From contig NC_090447.1 in the NCBI RefSeq assembly GCF_031143425.1, positions 846,367,760 through 846,431,759 on the forward strand: a stretch of DNA of 64,000 nucleotides, in the 5' to 3' direction. A program made the position numbers and the translations under genes. Under the pieces are notes generated by a model, which was not told the origin of the DNA, searched no databases, and saw nothing but the letters and a program-made list of their open reading frames with translations. Shown here piece by piece: positions 46,985 through 60,363 of the stretch. Positions within the stretch are counted from its first letter, which is position 1, and each line of letters opens with the position of its first letter. Source of the DNA: Pleurodeles waltl (Eukaryota > Chordata > Amphibia > Caudata > Salamandridae).

Positions 46985-49900
46985 CTCAGTGTTTTCGGAT
47001 TGTAACATAGGAGTCGCCTCTGTATAACGCATCAGAGACAAACGCCGGCACACCGGAGGTATCCACTTACTCCTGGGTTTTTAGAAGCAGGACAAAAAAG
47101 CAAAAAATTATCCACAGTTTCAGTATAGGACAAACATGCAGGGCATAAAGGTAATATGTTACTTTCCTGCCACCTATTCCTGAATGTATTGACTGGGAGA
47201 ATTCCATATCACAGTTTCAGGAAGAATGATCTAGCAAAAGGTGGCTCAATGTATGCCCAATACCATTTCTTCAGTTGAGGTATAATCCCCTTAGAGTATT
47301 TTCCAATGTGTCCCACACATTTTGCATACCTAAGGCATACAGCCAGGTTCTAATGTGTTTGAAAAAAAGCTATTTCAGTTGCTTATCCATTTCTTTAACC
47401 TCTGTCACTGCCTGTTTCATCAGAATCTGTGACTTGCCCGCCCAGAGCTTTACCCAATATAATAGGCGCTTTAGGGCTGCTACATTAACAATATTCTTTA
47501 GTCCTAAATCAAGTTGCATGGGGGTAAGAAGGACACTCATTGATGTTCAGAATTTATTCTGTATTAGCTATAAATCCCTAATTTTATCATGGCCTCATAA
47601 TTCAGCCCCATACAGGGCCTCTCCCAATCCCATAGCACAATAAATCTCAAGTACTGGAGATATACGATGAAAATTAGACTTGTTCAACTTATTCTTGATT
47701 GCACGCTCAACATGCTATAAAGATAATTGGCTTTTTAGCAATTGGGTAGCTCATGATAAATTGCTTGGTAATCGCACACCTAAATAATCAAATTCCTTGA
47801 CTTGTTCCAGGTTGGCAGATCCCACTTTTTCTTTCCTCTTAAAGCTCTTGTGAGGCCAGAATACTGTAAACTTAGTTTTGGAGACATTAATCTTTAAGGC
47901 AAACCTGGAGCATGCATCTGAGAATTGGTCTGGGGTACTCTGCAATCCCATAGGTGTTTTAGAGATTAAAAGAGTAACATCAGCGATTAAGAGGCCTGGG
48001 ACTTGTTCATTCGCTAGCCTCGGGCAGTCCCCTCTGCAGTCGAACAGGATGTTAATTGGACTATTTATATAGATTGTGAATAGGTAGGAGATATAACGCA
48101 ACCTGTCTCACACCCCTTGATATAACTATATGGCCTGTTAACTTCCATTCTTTGCCCAATTTTACTTGGGCATAATTCCAGCTGTGTAGACATATCAGCA
48201 GGGGCAGGAGTTCCAATAGCATCCCCATCTCCCTCAATGTGTACCTTAAATTCTCCCTTGGAATCAAATAAAAGGCTTACTTTAAGTCGATGAACACCGT
48301 GTACAGATGTCCTTTATTGGTGACAAAAAATTTCCACAAAATCAGTAGGAACCAGAATATCTGATCTGTGGTGCTCATAGCAGCCCTAAATCCTGCCTAA
48401 AGATTAGACAATATTTGATTGTTATCCATCCAGGACTGTATATTACCCAATAGGTGTTTACAAAAAATATTTTGTTTGTTATTAATCAAACTTATAGGCC
48501 AATAAATGGCTGGATCACACTTGTCCCCTTTCTTTATAAATGGAGATTATGTCCACTTCCCCCACCCATGTCATCTCAGGTATCTCCGCCCCTTTGGCTA
48601 TGGCATTTGACATTTCATTTAATTAGTATCCCCATATAATCGGTTTGGAGCAATATAATTCCCCAGGTATCCTATCTAACCCATGCTCTTTGCCATTTTT
48701 CATGGACCTAATGGCTGCTAGAGTTTCTGCCAGAGTGAATGTTAATATAGTTCTAACTGTGCAAATAATATCCTTGGTCATGTAATCATACATCCCCCCT
48801 CCCCGGTGCTTTCACCTACTACTACCTCAACAATAGAATATATACTAGAGAAGTACTGCTCTCAATTAAGGGGTTCAATGCGAAAGATCATCCTCACATA
48901 CAATTATAGATACCCCCTTGGTAAGCAGGTGCCAGAAGGATCTAATATGTTTCATTTTAGCCATACTAACTAAGGGGGTTATTACAACTTTGGAGGAGGT
49001 GTTAATCCGTCCCAAAAGTGACGGTAAAGTGACGGATATACCACCAGCCCTATTACGAGTTCCATAGGATGTAATCGAATCGTAATACGGCTGGTGGTAT
49101 ATCCGTCACTTTACCGTCACTTTTAGGACGGATTAACACCTCCTCCAAAATTGTAATAACCCCCTAATTCTCTTGAACTAGATTTGTCTCATTTTTTCTT
49201 ACCTATGGCCTACTCCTTTTTATAGATCTTTATTCCTTGTACTGTAGACAGTCTAGCAGATTTTGTTTAGCTAGCTTACAATTACTATCAAACCACTCCA
49301 AGCCCTCTGTTCTTATACCCTGCACCTTATTCATTCTAAAAAAATACTCCCCAATGGATGCAAGGGGATCATTAATTATATTAATTGCAGCCACTGTCTG
49401 GTGTTCAGATTTCCAGAGTACATTAAGGGCTGTAACAACCTTGGAATACATACGAATATACTCTGGTCAGATTTGATAAGAGGACACTTTATTCACCTAC
49501 CATTATTGGTAGTCACAATTGGTAGACCACATATACTAGGTGTCAGGATGTCATTTAGGAGAAAGGGATCTTTCAATATTAATTCTAGGGTATTATGGTT
49601 GCTGTCTGACCTACCTTTGTATCTTGTACCTAGACCACAGATTTAGGCCTAGCAGTATATAATCAATTTGGTTCCTGGAATCAGCCCTTTTATATGCAGT
49701 TTGCTCATTTATCTGAGTTTGTGTGCCCTATACAAGCACAAACTCCTTGGGCTAACACAAATGATGCAATCTGAAGTGCCGCTCTCAGACATTTCTTTAA
49801 TGGAGGGGGTTAATAACCTTGGCATACTCCTCTCTACATCTTCTCCTTCTGTAAGAATCTGGAAAAGCTCCATAGTTCAAATTTAGTACTGAAATCCCCA

Positions 49901-50342
49901 GCTAGTATGAGGTGACTCCTTTCTTTAGTACTCTTAATAGTTCCTCCATGGCCCTTACTGTTTTGAATTCCTGGTGTAGGCTCAAAAAGAGATTTTAAAT
50001 ATTCATGAGTCTCATTGCAAAGAACCCTTTTAAACCATGTATATGAAGGGCAAGAATATCTTTAGTTTTGTGGGTTAATCTTGTTATCTTACACGTTAAG
50101 GACATCTTGACCCATATTGTAAGACTCCTGACAGCTGCCCCATCATGGAGCGTACCGCCTCTAGACTAAAATTAACATATCCTGTCCTGTATATCAGTTG
50201 GAGTTCTCTAGTTTCCTGGAATAGACAAATGTTGAAATTATTGATATACAGCCCCCTCTAAGTGTAAACAACCTTAGATCGCACCCCTGATACATTCCAA
50301 CAAAGTAGTCTTAGTTGCGAACTAATCCTTAGTTGCATTGCA
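46985..50342 (-). pseudogene. LINE ORF2 remnant: endonuclease, reverse transcriptase, Cys-rich tail
   Basis: The reading starts at ISSQLRLLCWNVSGVRSK (50300), the usual first strand of an APE endonuclease. Traces follow of SDSNHNTLEL, and at 49451-49230 SLEW-type text ending GLEWFDSNCKLAKQNLL. After the inserted MITE, RT motifs appear: MKNGKEHGLDRIPGELY (48700), a VFIDLK-type motif (48290), GCETGCVISP (48110), and LLISKTPMGLQ plus KINVSKTKFTVF, with DYLGVRL at 47775. The C-terminal end has CLACLSYTETVDNFLLFC near 47130, a Cys-rich motif common after the RT of such LINEs. The YADD position reads IADV. Clade not assigned. Confidence 0.65.
48974..49164. mobile_element. 191-bp foldback MITE, TSD TAA
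   Basis: Arms 48974-49058 and 49080-49164 pair at 82 of 85 positions around a 21-base spacer. TAA flanks both sides (48971-48973, 49165-49167). Ends begin GGGGGTTATTACAAC, similar to the Harbinger-type termini at 595 and 6088. Inserted into LINE ORF2. Confidence 0.95.
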
Positions 50343-50649
50343 TGAGTAGTTAGTATAGCTGTTCCTTCCTGTTGGATTGTCATCCCTTCCCCAACAATCA
50401 TACTCCTGTACCTTTGCACAGCAGCAATTGGATGCCTTACTATCTTTGTGGTTTCATCATCATACAGAGCTTCGACTATGGTCTGCGCAGTATTTGCCTC
50501 TGCAACTACCCCTACTAGTTGAATAACAAGTCCCCTTGCTGATGTTGTGTTTGTATATGCTATGTAATCTTTATGTGGGGAAATTGGATATTGTCTTACT
50601 AATAACACAGACCCTGGCACTTTCTGTAGAGAAACAGTACCTCTTAACC

Positions 50650-52640
50650 CTTATCCGATGAATGACCTTGTTTTTAATGATTCACTGTCTTCTCTTGCTC
50701 CTTTAGGTAATCTAGGGACATTAATCATAAATACTGTTCTAGCCGAATTTCTAAATACGCCATTCCTGGGAGGAGTAATCCCCATATTTAGTCTGCTAGA
50801 TCTTCGCACCCATTAGGCTTCCTATTCCCGACTACCTACCAGTTCATCTGACTGATAATGGCATGTGATACTGCCACCTACTGGTTCCCTCCCATCCATT
50901 AGCAGGACCGTTAGTGGAGGGTTGTCTAGCACATATGCACATTGCTCAGGGACTCTTCGATCTTGTATACCTCCCGTGGTTAATGTCTGTTGTTCTCCCT
51001 CTCCATCTCAGACATCCTTCTTTAAAGACCGATTGGCCCCATTCCCGCTCACTCCTGCTTCTCTGTCCCTTCAACCCTTACACATAATCTCACACATGCC
51101 CCTATTACGGATTCCCACCTTAGCACATTTTAGATCAATTTCTAACCCCCCACCCTTTCTACCAGTAGGGAAACCTGTTGTTTCAAGTTTTGCATTTCAT
51201 CCCCCATTTGTAATATCGCTTCTCTCACATCCTTGGAACTTCTGCCCTTCTCACAGACTTCTAGAATGGTTAATAATGACAGTTTCTGAGTGGCATGATC
51301 AAGTTGGTTCTCAGGCCCAGTCCTGGCTATTGGTTTAAAATGACTATAGTATGGGACTTCGGGAATAACAATTACATTTGTGCTACCATTTTGGACCTCA
51401 TTGCACCCCTAATCCACTTTGGCTACATCATCAAGCTGAGCCCTCCTCCCACTACCCTCCTGATTCTATGGGCCATATTTATACTTTTTGACGCAAAACT
51501 GCGCTAACGCAGTTTTGCGTCAAAAAAATTAGCGCCGGCTAACACCATTCTGAAGCGCCATGCGGTCGCCGTATTTATTCAATGACGTTAGCCGGCGTTA
51601 GCCGCCGGCGCTGCCTGGTGTGCGTGAAAAAAAATGACGTACACCAGGCAGCGCCGGCGTAGGGGAATATGGAGCTTGGGCGCCAAAAAATGGGGCAAGT
51701 CAGGCTGAGGCAAATTTTTCGCCTCAACCCGATTTGCACCATTTTTTCCGACTCCCAACCCCCATTGAAATGACTCCTGTCTTAGCAAAGACAGGAGTCA
51801 TGCCCCCTTGCCCAATGGCCATGCCCAGGGGACTTCTGTCCCCTGGGCATGGTCATTGGGCATAGTGGCATGTAGGGGGGCACAAATCAGGCCCCCCTAT
51901 GCCACAAAAAAAAATACTTACCTGAACTTACCTTAAGTTCCCTGGGATGGGTCCCTCCATCCTTGGGTGTCCTCCTGGGGTGGGCAAGGGTGGCAGGGGG
52001 TGTCCCTGGGGGCATGGGAGGGCACCTCTGGGCTCCTTCCGAGCCCACAGGTCCCTTAACGCCTGCCTTGTCCAGGCGCTAAAAAACGGCGCAAAAGCGG
52101 CTGGATGTCATTTTTTTTTACCCGCCCACTCCCGGGCGTGAATTTTGCCCGGGAGTGTAAATACGGCGCACATGCCTCGGAGTCACTTTTTTAGACGGGA
52201 ACGCCTACCTTGCATATCATTAACGCAAAGTAGGTGTCCACGCAAAAAAATGACGCAAACTCCATGGACTTTGGCGCTAGACGCGTCTAATGCCAAAGTA
52301 TAAATATGGAGTTAATTTTGCGTCGGAATTGCGTCAAAAAAAACGACGCAATTCTGGCGCAAACAGAGTATAAATATGCCCCTATGTATCTATCTAAGTT
52401 CTCTTTTTGAGAGTTATTGAAATGTATAGTGCCCTAGACTTGCAGTCCTTTATAACGATTCTAGCAATTTTTGGGCCAGTGCGGGGAAAATCCAGCTTCT
52501 CCCCTTTTAGGATTGTTTCTACCTCTTTAATCACATCATCTATTTCTTCAATTGTGCAATTTTCGTCAGCGTGTCAGGCAGTCCTTTTACTTGATGCATT
52601 CCCTTGGGAGCTTCCATGAGCTTTCATTTTCCCCATATTT
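50650..52640 (-). pseudogene. LINE ORF1 remnant (coiled-coil protein), split by a MITE
   Basis: From about 52640: GKMKAHGSSQGNASS, then CTIEEIDDVIKEVETILKGE and IARIVIKDCKSRALYIS, giving a charged helical protein. This stops at the 913-bp element. On the other side (51320 to 51130) reading resumes with LDHATQKLSLLTILEVCEKG and EAILQMGDEMQNLKQQVSLL, a heptad-like coiled coil. Position before ORF2 and coiled-coil character suggest a LINE ORF1 protein. No RNA-binding domain was recognised. Confidence 0.5.
51470..52382 (+). mobile_element. 913-bp non-autonomous Harbinger-type element, TSD TAT
   Basis: Ends GGGCCATATTTATAC and GTATAAATATGCCCC; TAT on both sides (51467-51469, 52383-52385). Perfect internal hairpins: 51485-51503/51508-51526 (19 bp), 51603-51621/51641-51659 (19 bp), 51770-51783/51788-51801 (14 bp); near-perfect 51811-51833/51838-51860 (22 of 23). 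A full-length relative of 912 bp lies at 60364 and a half copy at 19887. No coding capacity. Confidence 0.92.
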
Positions 52641-52959
52641 GATGCTTAACTTAACTTGACCAAGGATAACCAATAAGGCGGAAAGTCAAAGATATTTTGG
52701 CCAAAAAGATTCAGGGAAAGCCAGTTAACTTTTTTCAGTCAATATACAAACAAAGGAGGAACGCAATATAATACAATCCTGTCTTTTCTCCCCTTCACTT
52801 CTTTTTGAAGAAGAAAAATGACCGACTTACCGCTGCCACAACAACTGATTTCCAGATGCATATCTAACGGGATGGCCCCACTTCACCTCTTCTTGGCACT
52901 GACGAGTGTAGGATGGGCCCGCCCTTGGTCCAGGTGCGGCCTGGGTGTGGCCCGTGCAT

Positions 52960-53230
52960 GCCCCTTGTCACAGTGATACCAAAGTTCTATACAGCGCTAG
53001 TGATGACCATCAGGTGAGTAGTGTCCACGAACCACCTCCAGGAGTCCTATGCTGCCTGGGACATGTAGGCCCTTCCTTGTGAGTTAGCTGTGCGTCCCGC
53101 AGCGCAAGGATACCAAATGTGCTACACAGCACTAGTGATGACCATCAGGAGAGTGGTGTCCATGGGCCACCTCCAATAGCCCTGTGCCACCTGGAACATG
53201 TAGTCCCTTTCTGGTGAATGAGCTGGCCAT
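52960..53230 (-). repeat. Two 134-bp direct repeats at the 5' end of the older LINE
   Basis: GATACCAAA..CTA.ACAGC.CTAGTGATGACCATCAGG occurs at 52975 and 53109. Both copies continue with GTGTCCA, CCACCTCCA and GACATGTAGGCCC- or AACATGTAGTCCC-like blocks. They precede ORF1 in the sense of the LINE, so they may be promoter monomers. Confidence 0.6.
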
Positions 53231-53604
53231 TTCCAGTCAGTTTTGTTCATATTTTACGTTGGCAAACAAACAAGCCACCATTTTGAGTGTTGGTGATGCA
53301 CTCAACATTTAAAAATTCACTGGTTAATGTCCTACAATGGCGGCCGCCTGACTTTGCCATCAAGACATTTGCAATCTGACTGCTGTCGGCGGAAGTTGAC
53401 CACGTAGTAGGTGTGACACTCAATGAAGGACACAGCCATAGGCTAACCTGTGTGATGGCAATGCATGAAAGCTAATGGCTGTGTCTGTCTCCACTGACTA
53501 CTGCATGTGTCATGTACATGTACGTGGCTTTTTGAAAAAAGATCACTTGATTTTTAACACTGCAACCAATAACACCTCCTTCACTTTCGCTGTTGTTAGC
53601 CAGG

Positions 53605-56600
53605 ATGCTAGGCAAAGCAGGTGCCAGGGTCCCTAACTTCTCTTGACTTGGACTTAGAACTATGTACAGCCAACTGTATGGGAACCAAGAGGAACAGGTA
53701 CATGTTTGAATGAGAAATGTATTTCTAAGTAACTTTTTTCAATAGACAGGCTAATGTGTCCCTATTAGATCCTGAGTGAAGTGTTGTGATAGGAGTGTAG
53801 TCATCTCAATAGTTTGGCAGTTATTATAATTACATAATTTGCCAATTGCATACCCCTTACTTCCAAGTGAAAAACACAGCCATATGTTGAAACAAGAGAA
53901 ATTTAAAGTGCAAGGAGAAACTTTCAAGTTATGGACTTGTCAGGATTTTTATCACTTCAAATCTATTTTATTTTCTGATAAGTCATTATCTGTATGTTTT
54001 ACCCATGTACTGGTGCCACATATGGGGAAAGTAATATCCTCCACTGCAAGTACATATGACACAGACTCTCAATCACCCATACAAGTATGTCCTATTCCTA
54101 CACTTACTTGTTCATACATCACTAATGTCTCATGGTCCCACTGACACACATGACAGCCCTTCAAAACTGCCTTAGTCATTTTATGTGGCTCAAACCATAG
54201 TATCTGGCTCTAAAAACATCAGGCATTAAGCTAATAATGTACTAGCTGTTTAGCCTTCCCTATCTCACAATGATTTGTACTGCTCAGCAGTAGCTCTCAA
54301 TACAGGAAATGTTTCAGACCCCTGGCCTAGATTATGTTTGTGGCCTGTATTTGTAACATGAAGACATTGAAAGTTTTGAAGAGACTCAACAGGTCACTAC
54401 AAATTAGTATTTCCTAGGATATTTAAAATGTTGGGAATTAATCTGTATTAACTTTTTAGAAATGCTTTTGACAGATGTTACACAATTGTGGCAAAGCAAT
54501 AGAGACAAACAATACCTCACAAAAGATATTTTTCTTTAGTTTTTCTCATCCGTACAGGTCAACGCCCATCAGAAGAAGGTGATATGGAAAACTATCGGCA
54601 AGACGGTGAAGACCCTGTGGGTCTATAAGTGGCACAGCATTTATTGCTGCAACAGGTAGGATGACCTATGACGCTGGACCCATAAGTCAACTGAAATCCA
54701 GCTCGGCCTGTCCTCCCAACATGGGAAGCATGTGCCCTGCACCCTGACACACCTAATCGACCTAATTGATCCTTGATGGGCAGTTGACTCACAGCAGCAT
54801 CAAGGGGATAAGTTATTTTTTTAGTTCTTATTGTTAGCTAACAATTTTCAGTTACAGCAATGATTTATGGCATCAACATTAAGGTTGACATATTTCCAAT
54901 GCACAAGAGGACTTCTGGAAGGTTTAAGTTTTGCATAAGGTTTATTATGTCTTTTGAGTATTGATTTGAGTTAAAAGTTGCCACTAGATTACCTACTACA
55001 ACCCAAGGACTGATTTGAGCAGATGGTTGCCTGCATAAGAAAATAAGAGGCATCTGGATTTTATCTATGGTATAAGGACCAGCTGTACCAAACAGGCCTC
55101 GATTGAGGTTTTGGTCATCTGTGATGCTCCATCACAAATGTGATGTGGTAATGTTGGCCCTATCACAGGTGACATGGCATGCAATGCACATATGATACAG
55201 TGGAGGTTTCTGACTTTACATTTGTGAGTTGGTATAAGGACCAAACAATATTGAACATTTGGTTTAAAATGACTAGGTACTTGAGAACAATGACAACATT
55301 TCTTAGCCATTACATTTGATAAATAGGTTTTCACAGCAGAATTTGAGCAAGTTCATGTTGACAGTAGCAGAATGGCATGAGGCTGTACTGCTTCACAAAC
55401 GCGCTTGTAAGCCAGTGCGTTTCACAAACAGGAATTTAGTAAGCAAACATCAGCAATTGAAACAGACAGGAATGTGCACATATTGATGACAGAGTTACAC
55501 TTGCCCCAAACAACATTTTTGGTCCAGATGATGTATCAATGTTGTAGCACAGGAGTTTTAGAAAGGGACTTTTGCAGATAGACCATGTACTAAGTTTTTA
55601 CACTAGATATTTATTTATGTGACATGAGTTCACTATTCAAAACAACCAATCTGTAGCATTCAGAGCTGTTAAACAATTCCATGAGGAATTGGAAATGTTT
55701 AAGTGAGATGATCTCAAATTAAATGGGACTAATCATGGTAATTTCCTAAAGTGTATGCAAATGGGTCAATAATATTTTGCCTACATGCATGGTGTAATGA
55801 TGAAGTATATCTATGTTTTTTAGACTTTAAACAGGTGAAAAATTGAAATTAGAAACTTTATTGTTAGATAACAATGTGATCATTTTGATTTACATAGAAG
55901 CTAAAAATGGTGTATGTCTTTTCAGCATCTGCAGCAGCAGGCAAAGGATAAATTGGCCATGGTGACAAGAAAGCATCTGACCAATGTGTGTCAGGTGGAA
56001 AAACAACAGACACCGACGGACACAGTGGTATACAGGGTGAGGGGACTGGCACAGAAGCCAGCAGCACTATATCTTCTTCAGAGGCCTCCACAGAAGATTA
56101 GACCCTAGTGATGGCAGACCCCACAGGATAGTCGCATCTGCATCCTTGTCCACCACCCAGATTTCTGTCTCCAACCTCCCTCTTGCTCTCCCCGATCAGC
56201 CAATCCTGTTCACGAAAAGGACTGGGGTCTGCTTTGCCATAGACCCCTCACCCTCTGTCCCTGTCCCTCCAGATGTACTCAGTAAAGAGGCTATTGACCT
56301 TTTATGCAGCATCTCTGTAAGCCAGACAGGAATGGTGAATGGCATCCAGGGGCTTAGTTCCCAATGCAATTAATGGTTGCATTCCTAAACACCATTTATA
56401 GTTCAATATCTGGCTTGGAGAGATTGCTTGCAAAGATAGCCTCTGCATGGATCGCAGCCCCCAACTGGACCCATCTTGCACCCCTTGTGTCCTTCCTCAT
56501 CCCAAATACTACCTCCATCCCAATTCCAAGCACACTCACTTCCTTGAATGCACCTACTCCAACAGACAAAAGCTGCACACCTACACATAAATGCAAATAC

Positions 56601-56640
56601 ACTAAGAAACACAAGCACTGACTGACACTACACCTACAGG
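53605..56640 (+). pseudogene. Second Harbinger Myb-like protein, Myb2 (copy 4)
   Basis: Exon 1 (53605-53697) keeps ATG, GKAG and QLYG traces and the ACAG/GTACAT donor but has stops and a small deletion. Exon 2 (54558 to about 54810), after CCGTACAG, gives VNAHQKKVIWKTIGKTVKTL and LTHLIDLIDP with two stops. Exon 3 starts at 55926 after CTTTTCAG with HLQQQAKDKLAMVTRKHL, then an acidic Ser-rich part and the conserved block LSKEAIDLLCSISVSQTGMV and NGIQGLSSQ (56280-56370). C/A-rich DNA follows to about 57060. Exon borders agree with copies 1 and 2. Confidence 0.65.
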
Positions 56641-58780
56641 TATCACAACACCTACGACCACACTCATACTCACACTACTACAGCCACAACACCCACCACC
56701 ACAGACACAACCACCACCAACACCACAACACTTAGCACCGCAGATACATGCACCCCTACCTTCACCATAATTATCCCAACCACCACCATACCCACAACCA
56801 CCAGAACATGAACAAGCACCACAACATCCACCTCTACATCACATTCATCCAACTACAGTCACACACAAAGCACTTAAAACAACACCCACCAGATACACAC
56901 ATTCACAATCACCTGAATACAGTACACCTACAAAACCACACACACCCCAACACCCACCACATGCAAAACACACCCACCCACTCAAACACTTTCCAAGACA
57001 CACACACCCAAACATGCACCACATATACCAGATCCACATGCACCTGCACAGCAGAATGACACATACAACACCCACTCCAGCTCCTTCTCCCTCCCAAACC
57101 CCATCCCCTCCTACCCCTTCTACCTCTTCTCCTCCACCGGCCTTCATTGATTACCTGGACGTGACCACAAACAAAATCCAAACTCACCCATCCTACGAAA
57201 CATGATTGGGATGCGTGCTCTGCCCACTAGATGTCCCTTACTGAGGAGGTTGTACTTGGCAGTATAATTAGGGGGCAAGTTCTGGAGCTGAAGCCAACAT
57301 TTTCCATCCAAGACTCTATGAACAACTACTAATATATATTTTTTTAATTTCATAATGCGAGAAGTATCTCATTAATTGAAAATAAAATCATTTATTTTCA
57401 CTAAGTTTGTCCTGCCATTATTTTGGAATTTATTAGTAATTGATTGATGACAATGTTATTAATGCAAATATGGGTAACATGAACTTATTTTAATTTCTAA
57501 TAACAGATTTTATTTTTTGGGCATATTTTTATGAAGTATACATAAGTGTTGGACACTTGTGATGGACATGTTAATTTTGGTGCAAGCATTCTTCATGATA
57601 CTGTACACTTACACCAACATTTAACATAATTTGCATTTTTGTAACTTGTGTATACAGATGTTTTTATTTAAAAATGATGAGTGTTAATATTAAACACACA
57701 TGCATTACACATGGAAAATAACACTTTTGAGTTCAATTAAATCTATTGATTGACAAAAATTGCACAAGGGGAACGTGACATTAATACATCTATGACATGT
57801 TTAAAGTTTAGAGGTGACATTGGATGTACATTTTGTGTAAACCCACTTGTTGCACTGTGTAGTGCAATTACTACGTTATACTGGATTTATGTAGTTACAA
57901 AAATGCATACTGTTTATGTACCTGATATGGTAGTTTAGGTAAAATTATTAAACACACCTGTATGGATGGACACATTTCGAAATACAGATTAATGTGACTT
58001 TTATGAAGATGTCCACTGGCATAAAGGCCGTTAGTACCAAATTTGTGAATGTAAATAATATACAGAGGTGTGTTTCTTTAAGTTTTTTAAACTACTACAT
58101 TATACACATATGCCTTGCACCTCAATGAACTATTGCTTGCTAGTATTTTTTTAAATGCACGAGTCCAGAGGTAATGTACACAGACAATTCATTTATTTCT
58201 CTTGTGTGTCTAACAGACCCCGTGTTTATGTGACTTTCCCACCTAATGAATACCACATTTTTAATGTGCCTGCTCTGCAGAATATTATAGATCGAATTTT
58301 GACAGGCATTTATTGGTACCCTTATATCTCTCCACTGCCTAGACAACTGCATTGGTAAGCAATCAATGCTAAAGTTAAAGTGACATATAAAACTTACTAT
58401 AGACGTAAAGATAAACCTATTTGGTGTGTCTAAACTATTGATCTACCATCTAGATAATTTTAGAAACAATCGACAGCTATCTATCCAGTCTAGGCTTGAG
58501 TCTCAACTGTTAGTATGTATTCTAGTATGTAGCTTGTTTTTTTCACAATTCCCACACACCCCACTTGCCATATTGAAACTTTTTGATATTGTACTGTTAA
58601 AATCCTAAGCAAAGCATTGTGTTGGAATGTACCTCGGCCTATGCTATACAAATATCATAAATACATTAAAATAAAATACATAAGTAAGTAAATGGTATTT
58701 CATTTTAACTCCAGTTTTTGCAGCTTATGAAGTATTATGAACATGTGGTTCCAGTGGAAAAAACACTTTCAGCTATATCC
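56641..58780. other. Right arm of Harbinger copy 4
   Basis: C/A-rich low complexity to 57060, then AT-rich non-coding DNA. TTTAGAGGTGACATTGGATG and TTTTGTGTAAACCCACTTGT at 57808-57850 match copy 2 read on its minus strand. No terminal repeat recognised. Confidence 0.5.
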
Positions 58781-59479
58781 ATAGTCAGCTAGGGGGGCGA
58801 AGTGTGTCTGCTCTCAAGGTGACTTTTGGCGGCCTGCTGCCCTGCCTCCCTGCACATCAGCGGCAGCACTGTACAGCAGGCTGGGCAGTGGCTGCATCCT
58901 ACCATTCTTGGTCAGTGGACCTGGGTGTGCCTGCTGAGGTGGCACCTCAGTGCCTTTCCACTCCCTCACTGCAGTGGAACAAAGTGCCCATGGAATGGGC
59001 CCTGCACATCAGGACTGCATATACGAGGAAGAAGCTCAATTGAGATCTGGGGATCGTGCCAGTGCAGGGTCCTTTTAGGGGCAGGGTGCATGGAGGCCTT
59101 CTGATATTTTGGAACAACACCCTCTGGTCCTGAAGATGCCCTCCGCCCCTCCTGCATCTCTGGGCAGCAGCTGGGACCCAGGGCCCCATGCAGAATTGCA
59201 TAGAGCCCCAAAGACCTTTACAGAGACCAGGTGGCCTATGCTTTGGTGAGTTGAAAATATAGCCACTCCATCTGTCATCACCCCTGGGGTCCCTCTCCCA
59301 ACACGTGTGACTGCTGGTCTCTGGAGCCATCAACACCCCAATGTTTCAGAGAGGGCTACAGAGCACTAGCAAGAGGAGACTACTTCAATCAATACATTGG
59401 CACAAGAAGATCAGAGGACCTCTTCCTGTCCACGTTATCACCCCCCCAAAACTGCCATAGACTCAGTCGGGATGATACT

Positions 59480-60355
59480 CAAACTACAAGTGAGCTCCAG
59501 TTGATGTAGGCCCATCTGGCAGTATTCAAGACACAACTGGACACATCTGGCAAGTAGTTGTGGCCTTGGAGGGCTGCATAGAAACACTGTATAAGGAAAT
59601 ATGGCTTTTAAAAAAGGAACCGGTAGACACTGAAAACCGCAGCCAGAGAAACAATGTTTGCTTCTTGGGGTACCGGAGGGAGGGAGGCATGTGACATTGA
59701 AGGTTTCCTCACCACTTTTCTTTCAGAGTTAATAGGCCTGATGTTCTCACCCCCCTTTGGAATTTCAAGGGCCCACAGAATTTGAGTTCACTCAACCCAC
59801 TCCGACACATCTCTGCAGCCAATCATAGCCTGTTGGCTGTGCCACCAACCGACTGACAACTGATCACAGCTGTCAAATTCCACAATGAACTGAAACTCAA
59901 AAATCTACATTGCAGCAGACTTCTTCCAGGATATCATGCTGATGCAGAAAAAAATGTCAACCCTCCGGCCTGTCCTTCGGAAACTGGACATTCACTTTGG
60001 CCTCCTATAGCCTGCCACAATGTTGCTCACTATTAAAGGGAAACACCAAGAAATCACAGAACAAGATGAGCTTGAACATTTTCTTGCAATGTTAAACACC
60101 AGAGACATGGACGTGGCAGGCTCCGCCTCCTACTGCCAAACTGCTGCACCAGGTCCCATTAGGAGCCAATGGTCCACTGATCTACACAGAGGACCATGAG
60201 CCCTTGGGAACAGTATATCAACTGTTGGAATCTATCCTGAGATGATGGGAAAGATGGAGCAGAAAATACCTCCCCTTGACAGCTGACAGGGACAGAGACA
60301 AAATCCTCATCCTCTCTAAAGTCGTAGGAGGCCGGGTGAAAGGTCCTGCCCTCAG
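59480..60355 (+). pseudogene. L1-like ORF1 protein remnant
   Basis: In shifting frames: a helical part reaching TVKEIW-like text near 59600, then DTENRSQRNNVCFLG (59625-59665), which matches the DLENRSRRNNIR-type motif of L1 ORF1 RNA-binding domains. Next are FFQDIMLMQKKMSTLRPVLR and the LDIHFGLL..PATMLLTIKG block (59925-60050), equivalent to the C-terminal domain, then DELEHFLAMLNT. Several frameshifts and stops. L1 ORF1 forms trimers and coats its RNA; assignment rests on these motifs. Confidence 0.6.
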
Positions 60356-60363
60356 AAGACTTA

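Larger units (their letters stand above)
46634..53230 (-). mobile_element. Older LINE with ORF1, ORF2 and 5' repeats, interrupted by two MITEs
   Basis: In reverse orientation: 5' direct repeats (about 52960-53230), ORF1 remnant, ORF2 remnant, and a 3' end at about 46634 with AATAAACTTACAACAACAAC. A 913-bp element (51470-52382) sits in ORF1 and a 191-bp foldback (48974-49164) in ORF2. Many stops and shifts show it is much older than the LINE at 33156. Confidence 0.65.
53330..58780 (+). mobile_element. Harbinger transposon copy 4, Myb2 half only
   Basis: From about 53335 the sequence matches copy 2 between its transposase and Myb2 (blocks around CTGACTTTGCCATCAAGACATT, GGAAGTTGACCACGTAGTAG and GTGTGATGGCAATGCATG). 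It then carries Myb2, and near 57808 matches copy 2's left arm. Myb1, the transposase and the right terminus are absent or unseen. The left edge abuts the 5' end of the older LINE. The right border is approximate. Confidence 0.6.
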
